Source: an uncultured bacterium (GTDB lineage Bacteria > Actinomycetota > Coriobacteriia > Coriobacteriales > Eggerthellaceae). From it: a DNA stretch of 63,601 bases. Made by a program: the position numbers and the translations under genes. Numbering within the stretch: position 1 is the stretch's first letter; the number at the start of each line of letters is the position of its first letter. Positions 1 through 10,100 of the stretch are shown piece after piece. The stretch is from positions 1 to 63,601 of the forward strand of contig CAJMOJ010000003.1 in assembly GCA_905215035.1 (NCBI GenBank), in the 5' to 3' direction. A model generated the notes under the pieces. It saw only the letters and a list, made by a program, of their open reading frames with translations, made no database searches and was not told where the DNA came from.

Positions 1-3000
1 CTGCAAGAGGAGCAGTCATATCGCCAGTCTTAGAAGACTTAGACTTCTTGGACTTATCCTTGCCACCCTTTGCGTCTTTATCAATGCTGTTTCCACCTTG
101 CTGGTTAGCAAGTGTTTCATCAACATATTGCCAGAACTCAGCGTTGCCGTAGTTGCGGTCAATTCCCTCATCAGGAATACCGTCACCATTGGTATCAACG
201 TTAATGGTTGGAGTTGGGTGGGTACCTGGCTTGATTGCATCAGGTTTACCATCCTTATCCTCATCAACAATGTTGATATCAGGAGTGCCGTCTCCGTCAA
301 CGTCAATGTTTACATCAGGTTTGCCATCACCATCAGTATCAACGTTTACGGTTGGATGATACTTAGGATCCTCTGGATCAGTTACCGGAAGATCAAAGTT
401 ATAGATTGGCTCGCCAGTCTCAGGATCAATAACAACGTTTACGTCAGGAGTAGTTGGATTATTTGGATCTTCCTTCTTAGGATCTACTGGATCTGGCTTA
501 CCATCACCATCTTTATCAACAATGTTGACATCAGGATCCCCGTCACCATCAGTATCAACGTTTACGTCTGGCTTACCGTCATCAGTAATATCAATATTAA
601 CGTCAGGAATATCATCATCGTCGGTATCGATATTCACATCTGGCTTAGTTGGGTTCTCAAGATCTTCCTTCTTAGGATCCACAGGATCTGGTTTGCCGTC
701 GCCATCCTTGTCAACAATGTTGATGTCTGGTTTGCCATCACCATCGGTGTCCTTATTAACATCTGGCTTGCCATCATCATCAAGGTCAATGTTTACATCA
801 GGAACAGTTGGATTATTTGGATCTTCCTTCTTAGGATCTACTGGATCTGGTTTACCGTCGCCATCCTTGTCAACAATGTTGATGTCTGGATCACCATCAC
901 CATCAGTGTCTTTATTAACATCTGGATCACCATCACCATCAGTGTCGATATCTACATCAGGAGTACCGTCACCGTCAGTATCTTTATTGATGTCAGGATC
1001 ACCATCACCATCAGTGTCGATGTTGTTGATGTTGGTGTCGAATACTACCGTGATCATATGGTCTTCACTTACATCATCGAAAGTGAAGGAACCATCCTCG
1101 ATTGCCTTTTGAAGTTCATCACCTGTTAAAGCTTTACCATCAACAAAAATGTAAGCAATGTTTTCGGTGTCCTCAGCTGCGCTCCACGTAACTGTGCGAT
1201 CAGCACCCTTGTCGACAGTTCCGCTTCCATTAATGCTACCAGGACCACCTTGTACGGTAGCAGTGATCTTGAATTGAGGAACTGGCTCAACATTACCCTT
1301 AATAGGATCATTGTTTTCCACAGGAGTACGCTTAAAGGCAACACTGAGCTCGATATTCTTGTTTACGTTAGTAAGATCAATCTCGCCCTTCTCGTTGGGA
1401 GTATAGGTATTACCTTCGGCATCGGTTACAGAACCGATCTCATAACCATTAGCAGGGGTAACAGTAATTGTTGCATTACCGTTAGGCTCTACCTTAGCGT
1501 TGCCATCAATTGAACCCTCACCAGCAACGATCTTTGCTGATACGTTATAGAGCGTAGTAGGAACGGGCTCAGCAATAGGCTTAGTTGGATCATCGGGATC
1601 GGTCTTTGGGGTGCCATCCTCATTGGTTGCTTGCTTAGTAAAGTAAACATCAATCTGATGATCGGTGACAATATTAGTCTGATCTAATTTACTCTGATCA
1701 AAGTCACTCTCACCCTCAGCAAAAGCTGGCTCGGTAATGCTGCCAAATTTAAAGAGATTGAACAAGAAGTTAACAGGCTCAAGATTTAGTTGAGTTGCCT
1801 CTTCACTTGCCTTTGGTTCATCAAGAATCGTATCTGTCGTAGTTTCTACCTGAGGTTCAATTACCTCTGTAGCTGCTTGATCTTGTGCTTCTGCCTCAGT
1901 ATTAGTTGGCTCTACTGCTGCATCTTGAGTTGCATCTTCAGCTTCATTTGCTGAAGCATTTGTTTGATCTTGTGCTTCAGTTTGAGGTTTCTCTGTCTCA
2001 GTGCTTTCTGGCTGTGTTGTAGTATCACTTGTAGCCTTATCTACAAGAGCTTGTATTGCACTTACTGCTTCATCAATAAAGCCATACTTATAGATTTCAG
2101 CACCATCGATATCTACCTTGGTCAAAATCCAACCACTATCAGGAGTTGCACCTAAGTTGGTGTAATCGTCTAAGTGGTAGACTGACTTGGTAGGAGATAC
2201 CGTGCCTTGGCCATACTTAGTAATAGTCACCGTATGACGAACTGGTTTTACGACTACCTCAATATCTTTATTAGCGTCAGTTGCTACGCTAATGGTTCCG
2301 TTTTCATTTAAAACTTCTTCTTTTGAAACCTCTTGACCATTTACCATGACCTTTTCAAGCTCATAGCAAACATAACCATCGTTTTTACCATTGGCATGAT
2401 AGTAATAACCATCATCGCCCTTAACAAGGCCAGCAAGAGCATTATTGCTATCTGAAGCATTCGAAGACTCTAATTGCCAATCAACAGGATAGTCTGCATT
2501 CTCATCTTTCTTGACAATAGCGCCAGCAGTAATTGAACCTTTAATATCACCTTCTGCCCCAACAAGCTTGGTTGTAATAGTTACAAACTCATCTTTGTTA
2601 GTGTAGTCAGGAATCTCAGGATCTACCGTATTTCCTTCATCATCTTTTTCGGGAAGGATCATATAGATATCAACAACATGGTTTGCTTGAATGTTATTTA
2701 ATTGGTTTCTAGTGCTTCCGTTTTGAAGTTGACTGTTATTTAGAACAAGTGTTTCACCATCTACAACAACTTTAGCAATCTTGTATTCACTTTGATTAGC
2801 ATTCCAAGTTACCTTTATATTTTGCCCCTTGGTTACTAATTGCGTCTTTGAAGTTTCGACATTGCTGTCTCCGCCATAACGATTAACGGTAACCGTATAT
2901 TTATCATCAGTTACAACATCAATACCACCCAAAGATGCAAGTTCTTTAACTTTGATAACTACGCTATGGTTCCCAATAACTTCAGGGAAGTTTACGTCTC

Positions 3001-6000
3001 CTTTATTCTTTACTTCTTGACTTACTCCATCAACCGTAATTGATTCAATTGTGTAAGGAGCTTTCTGCGGATCAAGATCCCAGCTTACTATTGAAGACTG
3101 CTTATTCTTTACGCTATGCGAAGCGGTCAAGTTCAAAAGCTGAGGATTATTGGTTCCTTCAACACTCGTATTGATCTGGAAATAGGTATTATCCGTTACA
3201 GGTGGCGTGGGAGGAGTAACAGGGTCAGGATTATCCCCACCTGGCTGATCTGCACTATCTTTTTCGAACAACACACGAACGTTAACATTGCTCTCGAGCG
3301 GATTATCAACGGTATAAGAACCAGCGTTAATAAGATCATCACGAACAACGTTGTCAACAATTACACGAGCAACATGCGAGCCCGCATTTGCTTTCCAGCT
3401 CACCGTAGGGGTTGAACCCTCTTTTTGCTTAATCGCATTCTCTACAGTGCCTTCGCCTTCACCCTCTTTTACAACAGTTACATCAAAGTAACGGTCATAG
3501 TAGAGCTTTAAGGAAAGATTTGGGCTACCTGTAATCGTTCCCGTTAAAACATTGTTATTAACTACCGTTTGAACATCATCGGTGGTTTCTACACGGGAAC
3601 TTTCTGGGTTGTACCAATAAGTCTTTTCACCAGTAGTGAGTTCAGCAAGCTTATCGCTTTCTGGAACAGTTACTGCTGACTCAGTAGTGCCAGTGTATGT
3701 CTTAGTAGGATTAGAACCACCGTCAAGGCTATTTACCTTGGCATAGATGTAGTTACCATTAGCATCTTTATTGCCCGAGTTGACATAGTAATCAACGGTG
3801 TATTTTGTGTCGTCGCGAGGTGTCCATTGTGCTTTAAGTGTATGCTCTGTTTTCTGCTTTAATGCATCTCCACTGTTCACTTGGTCACCAAGTGAACCAT
3901 CAGTATTGACAAAATACCAACCATTAAAATCATAGCCAGGCTTCACAACAGTTGGAAGAGCCTGATAGACTGTTGCGGTTGCAGTCTTGTAATCTTGGTC
4001 ACTTGTACGAGAGCCGCCATCAGAATCGAAATGAACAACAAACTTATTAGGATCTTCTTTCCAAACCGCATAGACTGTCAAGTCGCGCGATGGCATTAGA
4101 GGTGCTGTAACAGGAGTGGCGCTAATACCTTGCGCAACTGCAAACATGTTTGCAGTGTTGTTGTTTTTATCAACTGACCAGCCCTGGAAAATATATCCCG
4201 GCTTCGTTGGAATACTACGTCCGCTTGTCGGAAATGCGAGAGTACCTATATTGGCTTGATAATCAATATTTTCAAAGCTGTTTACACCATGATTTGATCC
4301 ACCATTAGGATCAAGATTTACTTTGTATTTACCAATCTGCCACTGAGCTACTAAATAGTAGTTATTGAGCTTAATATTGCTCTCGGGTGTAGGTGCAGTC
4401 TCATCGGTTGGATCAATCTTAACCAGATTAGCAACCTGATCACTTGGATCAATGAGTTTTGTATCTGGAGCGGAAGAAACACCGGTGGTTTTATTAACTA
4501 ATGCATCTACTTCAGCATTGGTTTGCCCCGAAATCAACTTCCAACCCGCAAATGAATAACCTTCGCGTACAGGATAAATGTTTTGATCTTCGATTTTTTG
4601 CTTAATAGAGTTACCTGACACCACGCGGAACGTAGATGTAGTTTTAGTTGAACCTTCTTCGATTACACCGCCATTTGCCAAATAGATAAGATTTGCATAA
4701 TCCTTAGCAAAGCTTGGTCGAATAATGATAGTGTGATCGTCCGGCACAGGAACATCAGTACCAGGTGTTACGGGCGTACCTTCTGGAGTAGTCCAACCTG
4801 AGAACTTCTCATCCGAATCTTCAGGATCATCAGGGTCATCAGGCAGAACGATGATTGGCTTGTCCCCGATTACAATGTAATCCTCAATAGGAGTACCATC
4901 AGGGTCTTGAACTTGCACGCGAGTAGGCTGGAACATAGTTTCAGGACCCATGTTGCCGCATTCGTCTTTTACCCACACAATAATAGCTTGAGTATCATCT
5001 AAATCGTAATCAACATAATTTGAATGCTGTACTTCATCAAAATAAATCCAGTCATCTTCAGCTGGCTTGGCATTCTTATCATTGGTGATCCAATATGCTG
5101 CTACACCAGATCCACGATTGTCCTCAATGAAGGTAATACCATCATCATCAATACCTTGGCCAGTATCGGTAAAAGTAAAACGAGCAGTATTTCTTGAAAC
5201 ATTAGTTCCTGCAATTTCAGGCTTTTGGTTATCAAGAAATGCCGTAATGTAGGTCTGAGAAGCCTTAGACTCATTACCCAACTGATCTTTTACGGTAAGT
5301 TCGAAAATCCACTTTCCGTGTTTGCTATTTTTATCAAACACGTAATCAGGAATCTTGGATACGCTATCAACCCAGCCACTATCTGCTTTCTGGTTGTTAT
5401 CAGGATCCAAGACACGGAAACGCCACTGAGCAATGCGTGCATCTGTACCAGTACCAGCAAGCTGTCCAATTTTAGATTTATCAACGATATTTACTGATAC
5501 CGTCGAATCTGTATTTACGAGATGCTGCTGATGGATGGTCATTAACTGTTCACCAGAAGCAGCATTTACCATATAAAAGTTTGCCAAAGGCATTGGTGAA
5601 GCAATAGGTGCTTGATTAAACTTCTTGCCTTCAATAAAGCTCGTGTAAATATAACGAGCCATTTCTCCAACGTAATCATCAGACATAGCAATATAGCCAT
5701 TCTGAGATCCGAGTCCCTGATGGACAGTGCCATCAGCATCGGTTGTTGTATCACGAATAATCTTGCCATCTTGAGCATTAGAGAGATAGAAGATCTCGTT
5801 TTCATTCATACGATTAATGCCATCAGCATACGTTTGGTCAGCCTCATCAGGAATCTGAGGGTCGTTAGAATCGCCAGCAAGATTAATGAAGTATTTTTGC
5901 TGAGCGCCTTCGTAATACTGAGTCGTCTTCAACGCATCAAACGCACTAGAATCATACTTCATCTCAAGATCAAGGAAGGAGAACTGAGTGAAGACTTGGC

Positions 6001-6937
6001 AATTATGACTGCTATTTTGCATATAAGGACCGAAGCCGTTATAACCATTAGCAACCAAAGCTACAGGTCCGCCAAACAATGTCTCAATATCACCAAGATT
6101 ACCTGAAGCATCATAGTTCTGCTTCTGAACAGTTACACTCGTTTCACGAAGTTCTACTGTAAAACGTGCCTTATTAACTGTACCAAGATTTGTTGCTTGG
6201 GTAGCACTACCAACTTGACTACCTGATATCACGGAATTATTTGTAGGATTAAAGTTGTCTACTTTATAAATAGCAGCGTTTGAGATCTTATCACTCGAAC
6301 CTGTCAAACGAAGGTAATAACCGCTCAATGTCCCATCAGCGTTTTTACCAACATTCATCATAAAGCCCGTACTATTCAGTGTATGTGTTTTGACTGCAGA
6401 GCCGTTTACATCGAAACTGAATGTACGACGAGCATTGCTTGGTGCCGGGTAAATCATTCCGTCAAATGCAGAGATATTTGGGTATCCTGCAAAAACCATG
6501 CTCGTTTTACCGTCTTGAGTAAAATTATAGATATGACTGCTAAAGCCAACACAACTCGTATTCGTTAATTTACCTTGATTCGCATCAAAATAACTTGCAA
6601 TATTCGCGCTGCCGGTATTGTGGTTATACACCAACCAACCTTCGGTATTGCTGGTATCAATCTTTGCTGCTGTATCAGTAATACGGAAACTGCCTGGTTC
6701 CATACCTTCACTGATCAACTTTTGTGTTAGTTCTTGCTTGAATTCCAAGAATGTTCCTGGATAGTCGGAAGGCAAGCTGACTGCAATATCAACCTTTGGG
6801 GTAGGATTAGCTCCTACATCTACTGCATAAGCATTATTAGAGCCAAAGCCGTAGCCCAACATGCCGACTGCCAAGAGCAAACTTAAGAGGACTCCCCAGA
6901 ACTTTTTGGAGAGTCGAGACGTCATAGCCTCATACAT
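1..6937 (-). CDS. Giant wall-anchored surface protein, C-terminus beyond the left edge
   Basis: One open frame runs from an ATG at 6937 to the left edge, about 2312 codons with no stop. AAGGG lies nine bases before this ATG; an in-frame ATG at 6946 lacks such a site. A signal peptide is clear (core LLSLLLAVGMLGYG, likely cut after NNAYA). No enzyme domain is recognised in the N-terminal third. Around 3900-4700 are three InlB B-repeat-like modules (PGYDFNGWYF, PGYIFQGWSV, EGYSFAGWKL). Further beta-rich repeats carry GGPG and NHxVxV signatures. A Thr/Glu/Gln-rich linker lies near 1800-2050, then a block of DxDxDGxPD repeats. The last visible residues, SSKTGDMTAPLA, begin a sorting signal, so only the membrane segment and tail are missing. 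Likely an adhesin; the ligand is unknown. The next gene is a paralogue in design. Confidence 0.85.
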   Translation of the reverse strand, partial: MYEAMTSRLSKKFWGVLLSLLLAVGMLGYGFGSNNAYAVDVGANPTPKVDIAVSLPSDYPGTFLEFKQELTQKLISEGMEPGSFRITDTAAKIDTSNTEGWLVYNHNTGSANIASYFDANQGKLTNTSCVGFSSHIYNFTQDGKTSMVFAGYPNISAFDGMIYPAPSNARRTFSFDVNGSAVKTHTLNSTGFMMNVGKNADGTLSGYYLRLTGSSDKISNAAIYKVDNFNPTNNSVISGSQVGSATQATNLGTVNKARFTVELRETSVTVQKQNYDASGNLGDIETLFGGPVALVANGYNGFGPYMQNSSHNCQVFTQFSFLDLEMKYDSSAFDALKTTQYYEGAQQKYFINLAGDSNDPQIPDEADQTYADGINRMNENEIFYLSNAQDGKIIRDTTTDADGTVHQGLGSQNGYIAMSDDYVGEMARYIYTSFIEGKKFNQAPIASPMPLANFYMVNAASGEQLMTIHQQHLVNTDSTVSVNIVDKSKIGQLAGTGTDARIAQWRFRVLDPDNNQKADSGWVDSVSKIPDYVFDKNSKHGKWIFELTVKDQLGNESKASQTYITAFLDNQKPEIAGTNVSRNTARFTFTDTGQGIDDDGITFIEDNRGSGVAAYWITNDKNAKPAEDDWIYFDEVQHSNYVDYDLDDTQAIIVWVKDECGNMGPETMFQPTRVQVQDPDGTPIEDYIVIGDKPIIVLPDDPDDPEDSDEKFSGWTTPEGTPVTPGTDVPVPDDHTIIIRPSFAKDYANLIYLANGGVIEEGSTKTTSTFRVVSGNSIKQKIEDQNIYPVREGYSFAGWKLISGQTNAEVDALVNKTTGVSSAPDTKLIDPSDQVANLVKIDPTDETAPTPESNIKLNNYYLVAQWQIGKYKVNLDPNGGSNHGVNSFENIDYQANIGTLAFPTSGRSIPTKPGYIFQGWSVDKNNNTANMFAVAQGISATPVTAPLMPSRDLTVYAVWKEDPNKFVVHFDSDGGSRTSDQDYKTATATVYQALPTVVKPGYDFNGWYFVNTDGSLGDQVNSGDALKQKTEHTLKAQWTPRDDTKYTVDYYVNSGNKDANGNYIYAKVNSLDGGSNPTKTYTGTTESAVTVPESDKLAELTTGEKTYWYNPESSRVETTDDVQTVVNNNVLTGTITGSPNLSLKLYYDRYFDVTVVKEGEGEGTVENAIKQKEGSTPTVSWKANAGSHVARVIVDNVVRDDLINAGSYTVDNPLESNVNVRVLFEKDSADQPGGDNPDPVTPPTPPVTDNTYFQINTSVEGTNNPQLLNLTASHSVKNKQSSIVSWDLDPQKAPYTIESITVDGVSQEVKNKGDVNFPEVIGNHSVVIKVKELASLGGIDVVTDDKYTVTVNRYGGDSNVETSKTQLVTKGQNIKVTWNANQSEYKIAKVVVDGETLVLNNSQLQNGSTRNQLNNIQANHVVDIYMILPEKDDEGNTVDPEIPDYTNKDEFVTITTKLVGAEGDIKGSITAGAIVKKDENADYPVDWQLESSNASDSNNALAGLVKGDDGYYYHANGKNDGYVCYELEKVMVNGQEVSKEEVLNENGTISVATDANKDIEVVVKPVRHTVTITKYGQGTVSPTKSVYHLDDYTNLGATPDSGWILTKVDIDGAEIYKYGFIDEAVSAIQALVDKATSDTTTQPESTETEKPQTEAQDQTNASANEAEDATQDAAVEPTNTEAEAQDQAATEVIEPQVETTTDTILDEPKASEEATQLNLEPVNFLFNLFKFGSITEPAFAEGESDFDQSKLDQTNIVTDHQIDVYFTKQATNEDGTPKTDPDDPTKPIAEPVPTTLYNVSAKIVAGEGSIDGNAKVEPNGNATITVTPANGYEIGSVTDAEGNTYTPNEKGEIDLTNVNKNIELSVAFKRTPVENNDPIKGNVEPVPQFKITATVQGGPGSINGSGTVDKGADRTVTWSAAEDTENIAYIFVDGKALTGDELQKAIEDGSFTFDDVSEDHMITVVFDTNINNIDTDGDGDPDINKDTDGDGTPDVDIDTDGDGDPDVNKDTDGDGDPDINIVDKDGDGKPDPVDPKKEDPNNPTVPDVNIDLDDDGKPDVNKDTDGDGKPDINIVDKDGDGKPDPVDPKKEDLENPTKPDVNIDTDDDDIPDVNIDITDDGKPDVNVDTDGDGDPDVNIVDKDGDGKPDPVDPKKEDPNNPTTPDVNVVIDPETGEPIYNFDLPVTDPEDPKYHPTVNVDTDGDGKPDVNIDVDGDGTPDINIVDEDKDGKPDAIKPGTHPTPTINVDTNGDGIPDEGIDRNYGNAEFWQYVDETLANQQGGNSIDKDAKGGKDKSKKSKSSKTGDMTAPLA
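165..1030 (-). repeat. Thrombospondin type 3-like aspartate repeats in the adhesin
   Basis: About 16 units of the form DxDxDGxPD (for example TDGDGDPDVN, DKDGDGKPDP) follow one another inside the adhesin. Aspartates at alternate positions are the calcium-ligand pattern of thrombospondin type 3 and related bacterial repeats. A longer unit containing DKDGDGKPDPVDPKKED recurs three times, starting near 451, 648 and 809, so the block has grown by duplication of a larger piece. It sits just before the wall anchor and probably forms a calcium-stiffened stalk. Confidence 0.85.
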
Positions 6938-7079
6938 CTTAATCATCCCTTACTGTCGCCCGATTTACAGTTAGATTTATATTGTCATTTTTTTGTAATC
7001 AATTCAATATATTTTCGTTACGAACTTGATTATTTTTGTTACAACTATCAGCCATAACTCATGTCAGTTGCTTATGAAT

Positions 7080-7110
7080 AAAAAGCGGGAGATGTTCTCT
7101 CCCGCTTTTT
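7080..7110. terminator. Bidirectional intrinsic terminator
   Basis: Perfect 13-bp stem, AAAAAGCGGGAGA at 7080-7092 and its complement at 7098-7110, with a five-base loop. A-run on one side and T-run on the other give a U-tract on either strand. It lies 40 bases past the stop of the lectin-domain protein on the minus strand. Confidence 0.9.
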
Positions 7111-7149
7111 TCTGCATACAGCGTATTTTTATTCGCTCATCAAAAACAT

Positions 7150-10100
7150 TTATGAATTCTTCGAGAATCGACGCATCGCAATGAGTGCCCCTGCAGCAAG
7201 TATTGCAAGAATGCTTATTCCAGCAACAAATGGCATGGTCACATCACCTGTCTTGGTAGTTGAGCCTTTGCCAGACTGTCCATTCTGGTCAGCATTATCT
7301 CCTTGCTGAGATCCGTCAGTGCCACCTGCCTGCTCTGGATTAGGAATTGGTTCGAGAACAACCTCAATCGAATGATTGGCTGCAATATCCTCAAAGGTAT
7401 ACTCAGTGGCATCTATAAGCTCAGGATGCTCAACGCCATCAATAATAACTTTTGCCACGCGATACTTCACGCCATTGTATTCACCCACAGTCCACGTTAC
7501 GGTCTGACTTGAACTCTTGTTGACTTCGGTGTTTGCCGTAATAGTTCCAGGACCACCACTAATATGGGTCTCGATCAAGAACTTCTCACCTTGCTCAGCA
7601 TTATTGGGATTGTTGGCATCGCGTTGAAGCGGTACTACATCATCGCCTTCAACACGCTTATCAGTAACAAGTGTTACCTCATAAGGTCCATCGCCATTGA
7701 AAATCCAATCGGGCAATGTCATCTCTGTTGCATCAGGGTCCGTAATAGGAATACGAACAGGATTTGAGCTGCCGCCTTTTGGAGTAATTACCACTTCGGT
7801 AGGCATATACGTTTCAGGAATATCCCAATGCACCTTAGGTGGATTAGATGGATCGATTGCATCTTTATCAAAAATGCCGCCGCCCGTAATCTCACCTGGC
7901 CCGCCATCAATGCCAACCTCGATCTCTACCGGAGTTTTGCCTTGCTCCTTGAGCGAGTCGGGGTTTGCTGGCGGTTCGTTTTCATCAGCGAAATACACCT
8001 TGATAACATGATCTTTGTCAATATCAGTAATACCCATATCCATATGAGTATTAGTATCATTGCGCGTTGGCTGAGTTACATTCTCAGTGCCAAATTCTGG
8101 TGTGATAGCAGAAAGTGCTTGTGCTGTTTGAGCAAGCGCATTCACAATCTGCTCTGATTTTAGAGCAGCTGCTAGAGCATCAGCCGATGAGTCTTCTGCT
8201 ACCTGCTCTGTTGCGTTTGTTGAATCTTGCTCTGCATCGCTAGCTTGTACACCCTGGTTGTCGGCCGTAGCAGACTCAGATGTGTCAGCGCCTAGATCGC
8301 TGCCTTCATTGGTAGTAGCACCACTTACGCCATCTTCTGTAGTATTTTCGTCACTTGATCCTGCCTGCTCTGATCCTGATACAACATCTGTTGCAGAATC
8401 TGTTGCGCCTGCTGTTGCAGATGATGTCTTGTTGCCAGACGAGGTAGAAGTTTGTGTTTGCTCATCGCCTTCTACTCCCTCAATATGGGCAAAGGCACTA
8501 ACACTTGTAGAAAGCAGGTTTGCAACTGATGCTAATGGTAAACGAGCATCTGCGGCCTGCTCAGCAGCCCCTGTTGCAGTAGAAGCTTCTTTGTAGGCTT
8601 CTTGTCCATCTACCTCAATATAGGTAATACGAGCACCTGCTGCTGCATCGGCATCGATATCAATATAATGGTTGCCCTTAAATACCGTGCGTGATGGCTT
8701 AGCGGTACCGTTTCCATACGTCATGATCTTAACGTTGTACGTAACCGGCTTTAAGGTAACAACGACTTCTTTGTTCTCTTTAATATTAGCAAGCTCAAGC
8801 TCTCGATCATCATTGCCTGCAGCAAGCGAATCATTTACCTTAACGCTCACAACTTCATAAACCGCATAATTAGGATCACTGCGATCTGTTGTCGTTTGAA
8901 TAATAGGCTCCCATGCAACCTTATAGGTGCCACCTTGCACAACAGTCGAACCGCCCGTGATCATGCCAGGACCACCTTCGATCTTAGTGGTTACCTGAAG
9001 CATATTTTGCGAAAGCATAGGATCTCCCGCTTCGCTTGCAAAGACAATGTCAACAGCATGGTTTGCACTAACATTGGTAAAGGTGTATGTACCTTGTGCA
9101 ATTTGATCTGCGCTCAATTTCTTGCCATCAATTGACACGCTCTGAACTTGATAGCCCGGTAGCACGCTCCAAGAAACAGAGTGATTATCGCCCTTGGTGG
9201 TAATAGCAGATGGGCTTACTGAATCAATACCTGCTGTCGCACCATAAGTATTAACTGAAATGGTATAGAAACCATTAGTAGTATGGGCATTGATAACAGG
9301 TACTGGTACGAGGGTTACAACAACTTCATGGTTAGCAGCAATAGCCTCAAAATTAAATTCTGTTGATGCTGTATCAATGGGTTTTCCATCGACTTCAACA
9401 AGAGCAACGTAGGCATCTTCACCTGCTGCCCATGTTACCTGTGCGTTTGAACCCTTCACGACACTCATGCTTGGGGTGATAGTAGCTCCTGCTGTCGCAC
9501 CTTTAAGCTTGGTAGTGATGTTAAACGTAAGAGCCTCTGGGTCAGTTGGTGTTGGTGGATTCTCTACAATGTAGACAATGTCAACCTCAACATCAGTACC
9601 TTCAGGATCTGGATACACCACATGAATGTGGTACTCGCCCGGCTCTGACGGATCAATCTCAGGAACTACCGTACCACCCTTAGTAATGGTGATGATAGGA
9701 TCAACACCTTCAGGAATTCCCGGTTTATCTCCTGGGTTGCCACCTGGATTGCCGCCCGGGTTAGTGCCAGGCTTGTTTCCTGATGAATCATCGCCTGGTT
9801 GAGGGAAATGATCTTCGATGATCTTTTTGATCTCATCATCTCCAATAGGATCAGGTTTTGGTGTTGTTGGTTTAACCGGCTCCTCAATTACAATGGGGTC
9901 AGGATCGCCTTCGTCAGTCTCAGTAATATTAATGATGGGTCGCTCAGTAACTTTAAGTTGTGCCGCATTAAATTTCACAACATAGTTTCCATTATCCGTC
10001 AGGAAACCTTGCGCACTTCCCTGCGTTGCAACCTTTGAAAAATGAGGCGTGAGTAGATACGTTCCTACTTGAGGATTGTTTGTATTAAAAACGAGTCCGC

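Noticed and set aside
450..900. Regular repeats that look like a CRISPR array
   Set aside because: They keep the reading frame, encode DxDxDG repeats, and differ between copies; no cas genes are present.
98..1129. A 343-codon open frame on the plus strand opposite the adhesin
   Set aside because: It mirrors the Asp-rich repeats of the minus-strand gene, has a monotonous Ile/Val/Asn make-up and no ribosome site.
5612..6106. 164-codon plus-strand frame
   Set aside because: Opposite a continuous coding frame with sensible protein sequence; no start site.
8258..8596. Plus-strand open frame opposite the second adhesin
   Set aside because: Shadow of the Ser/Thr/Ala-rich low-complexity part of the real gene.
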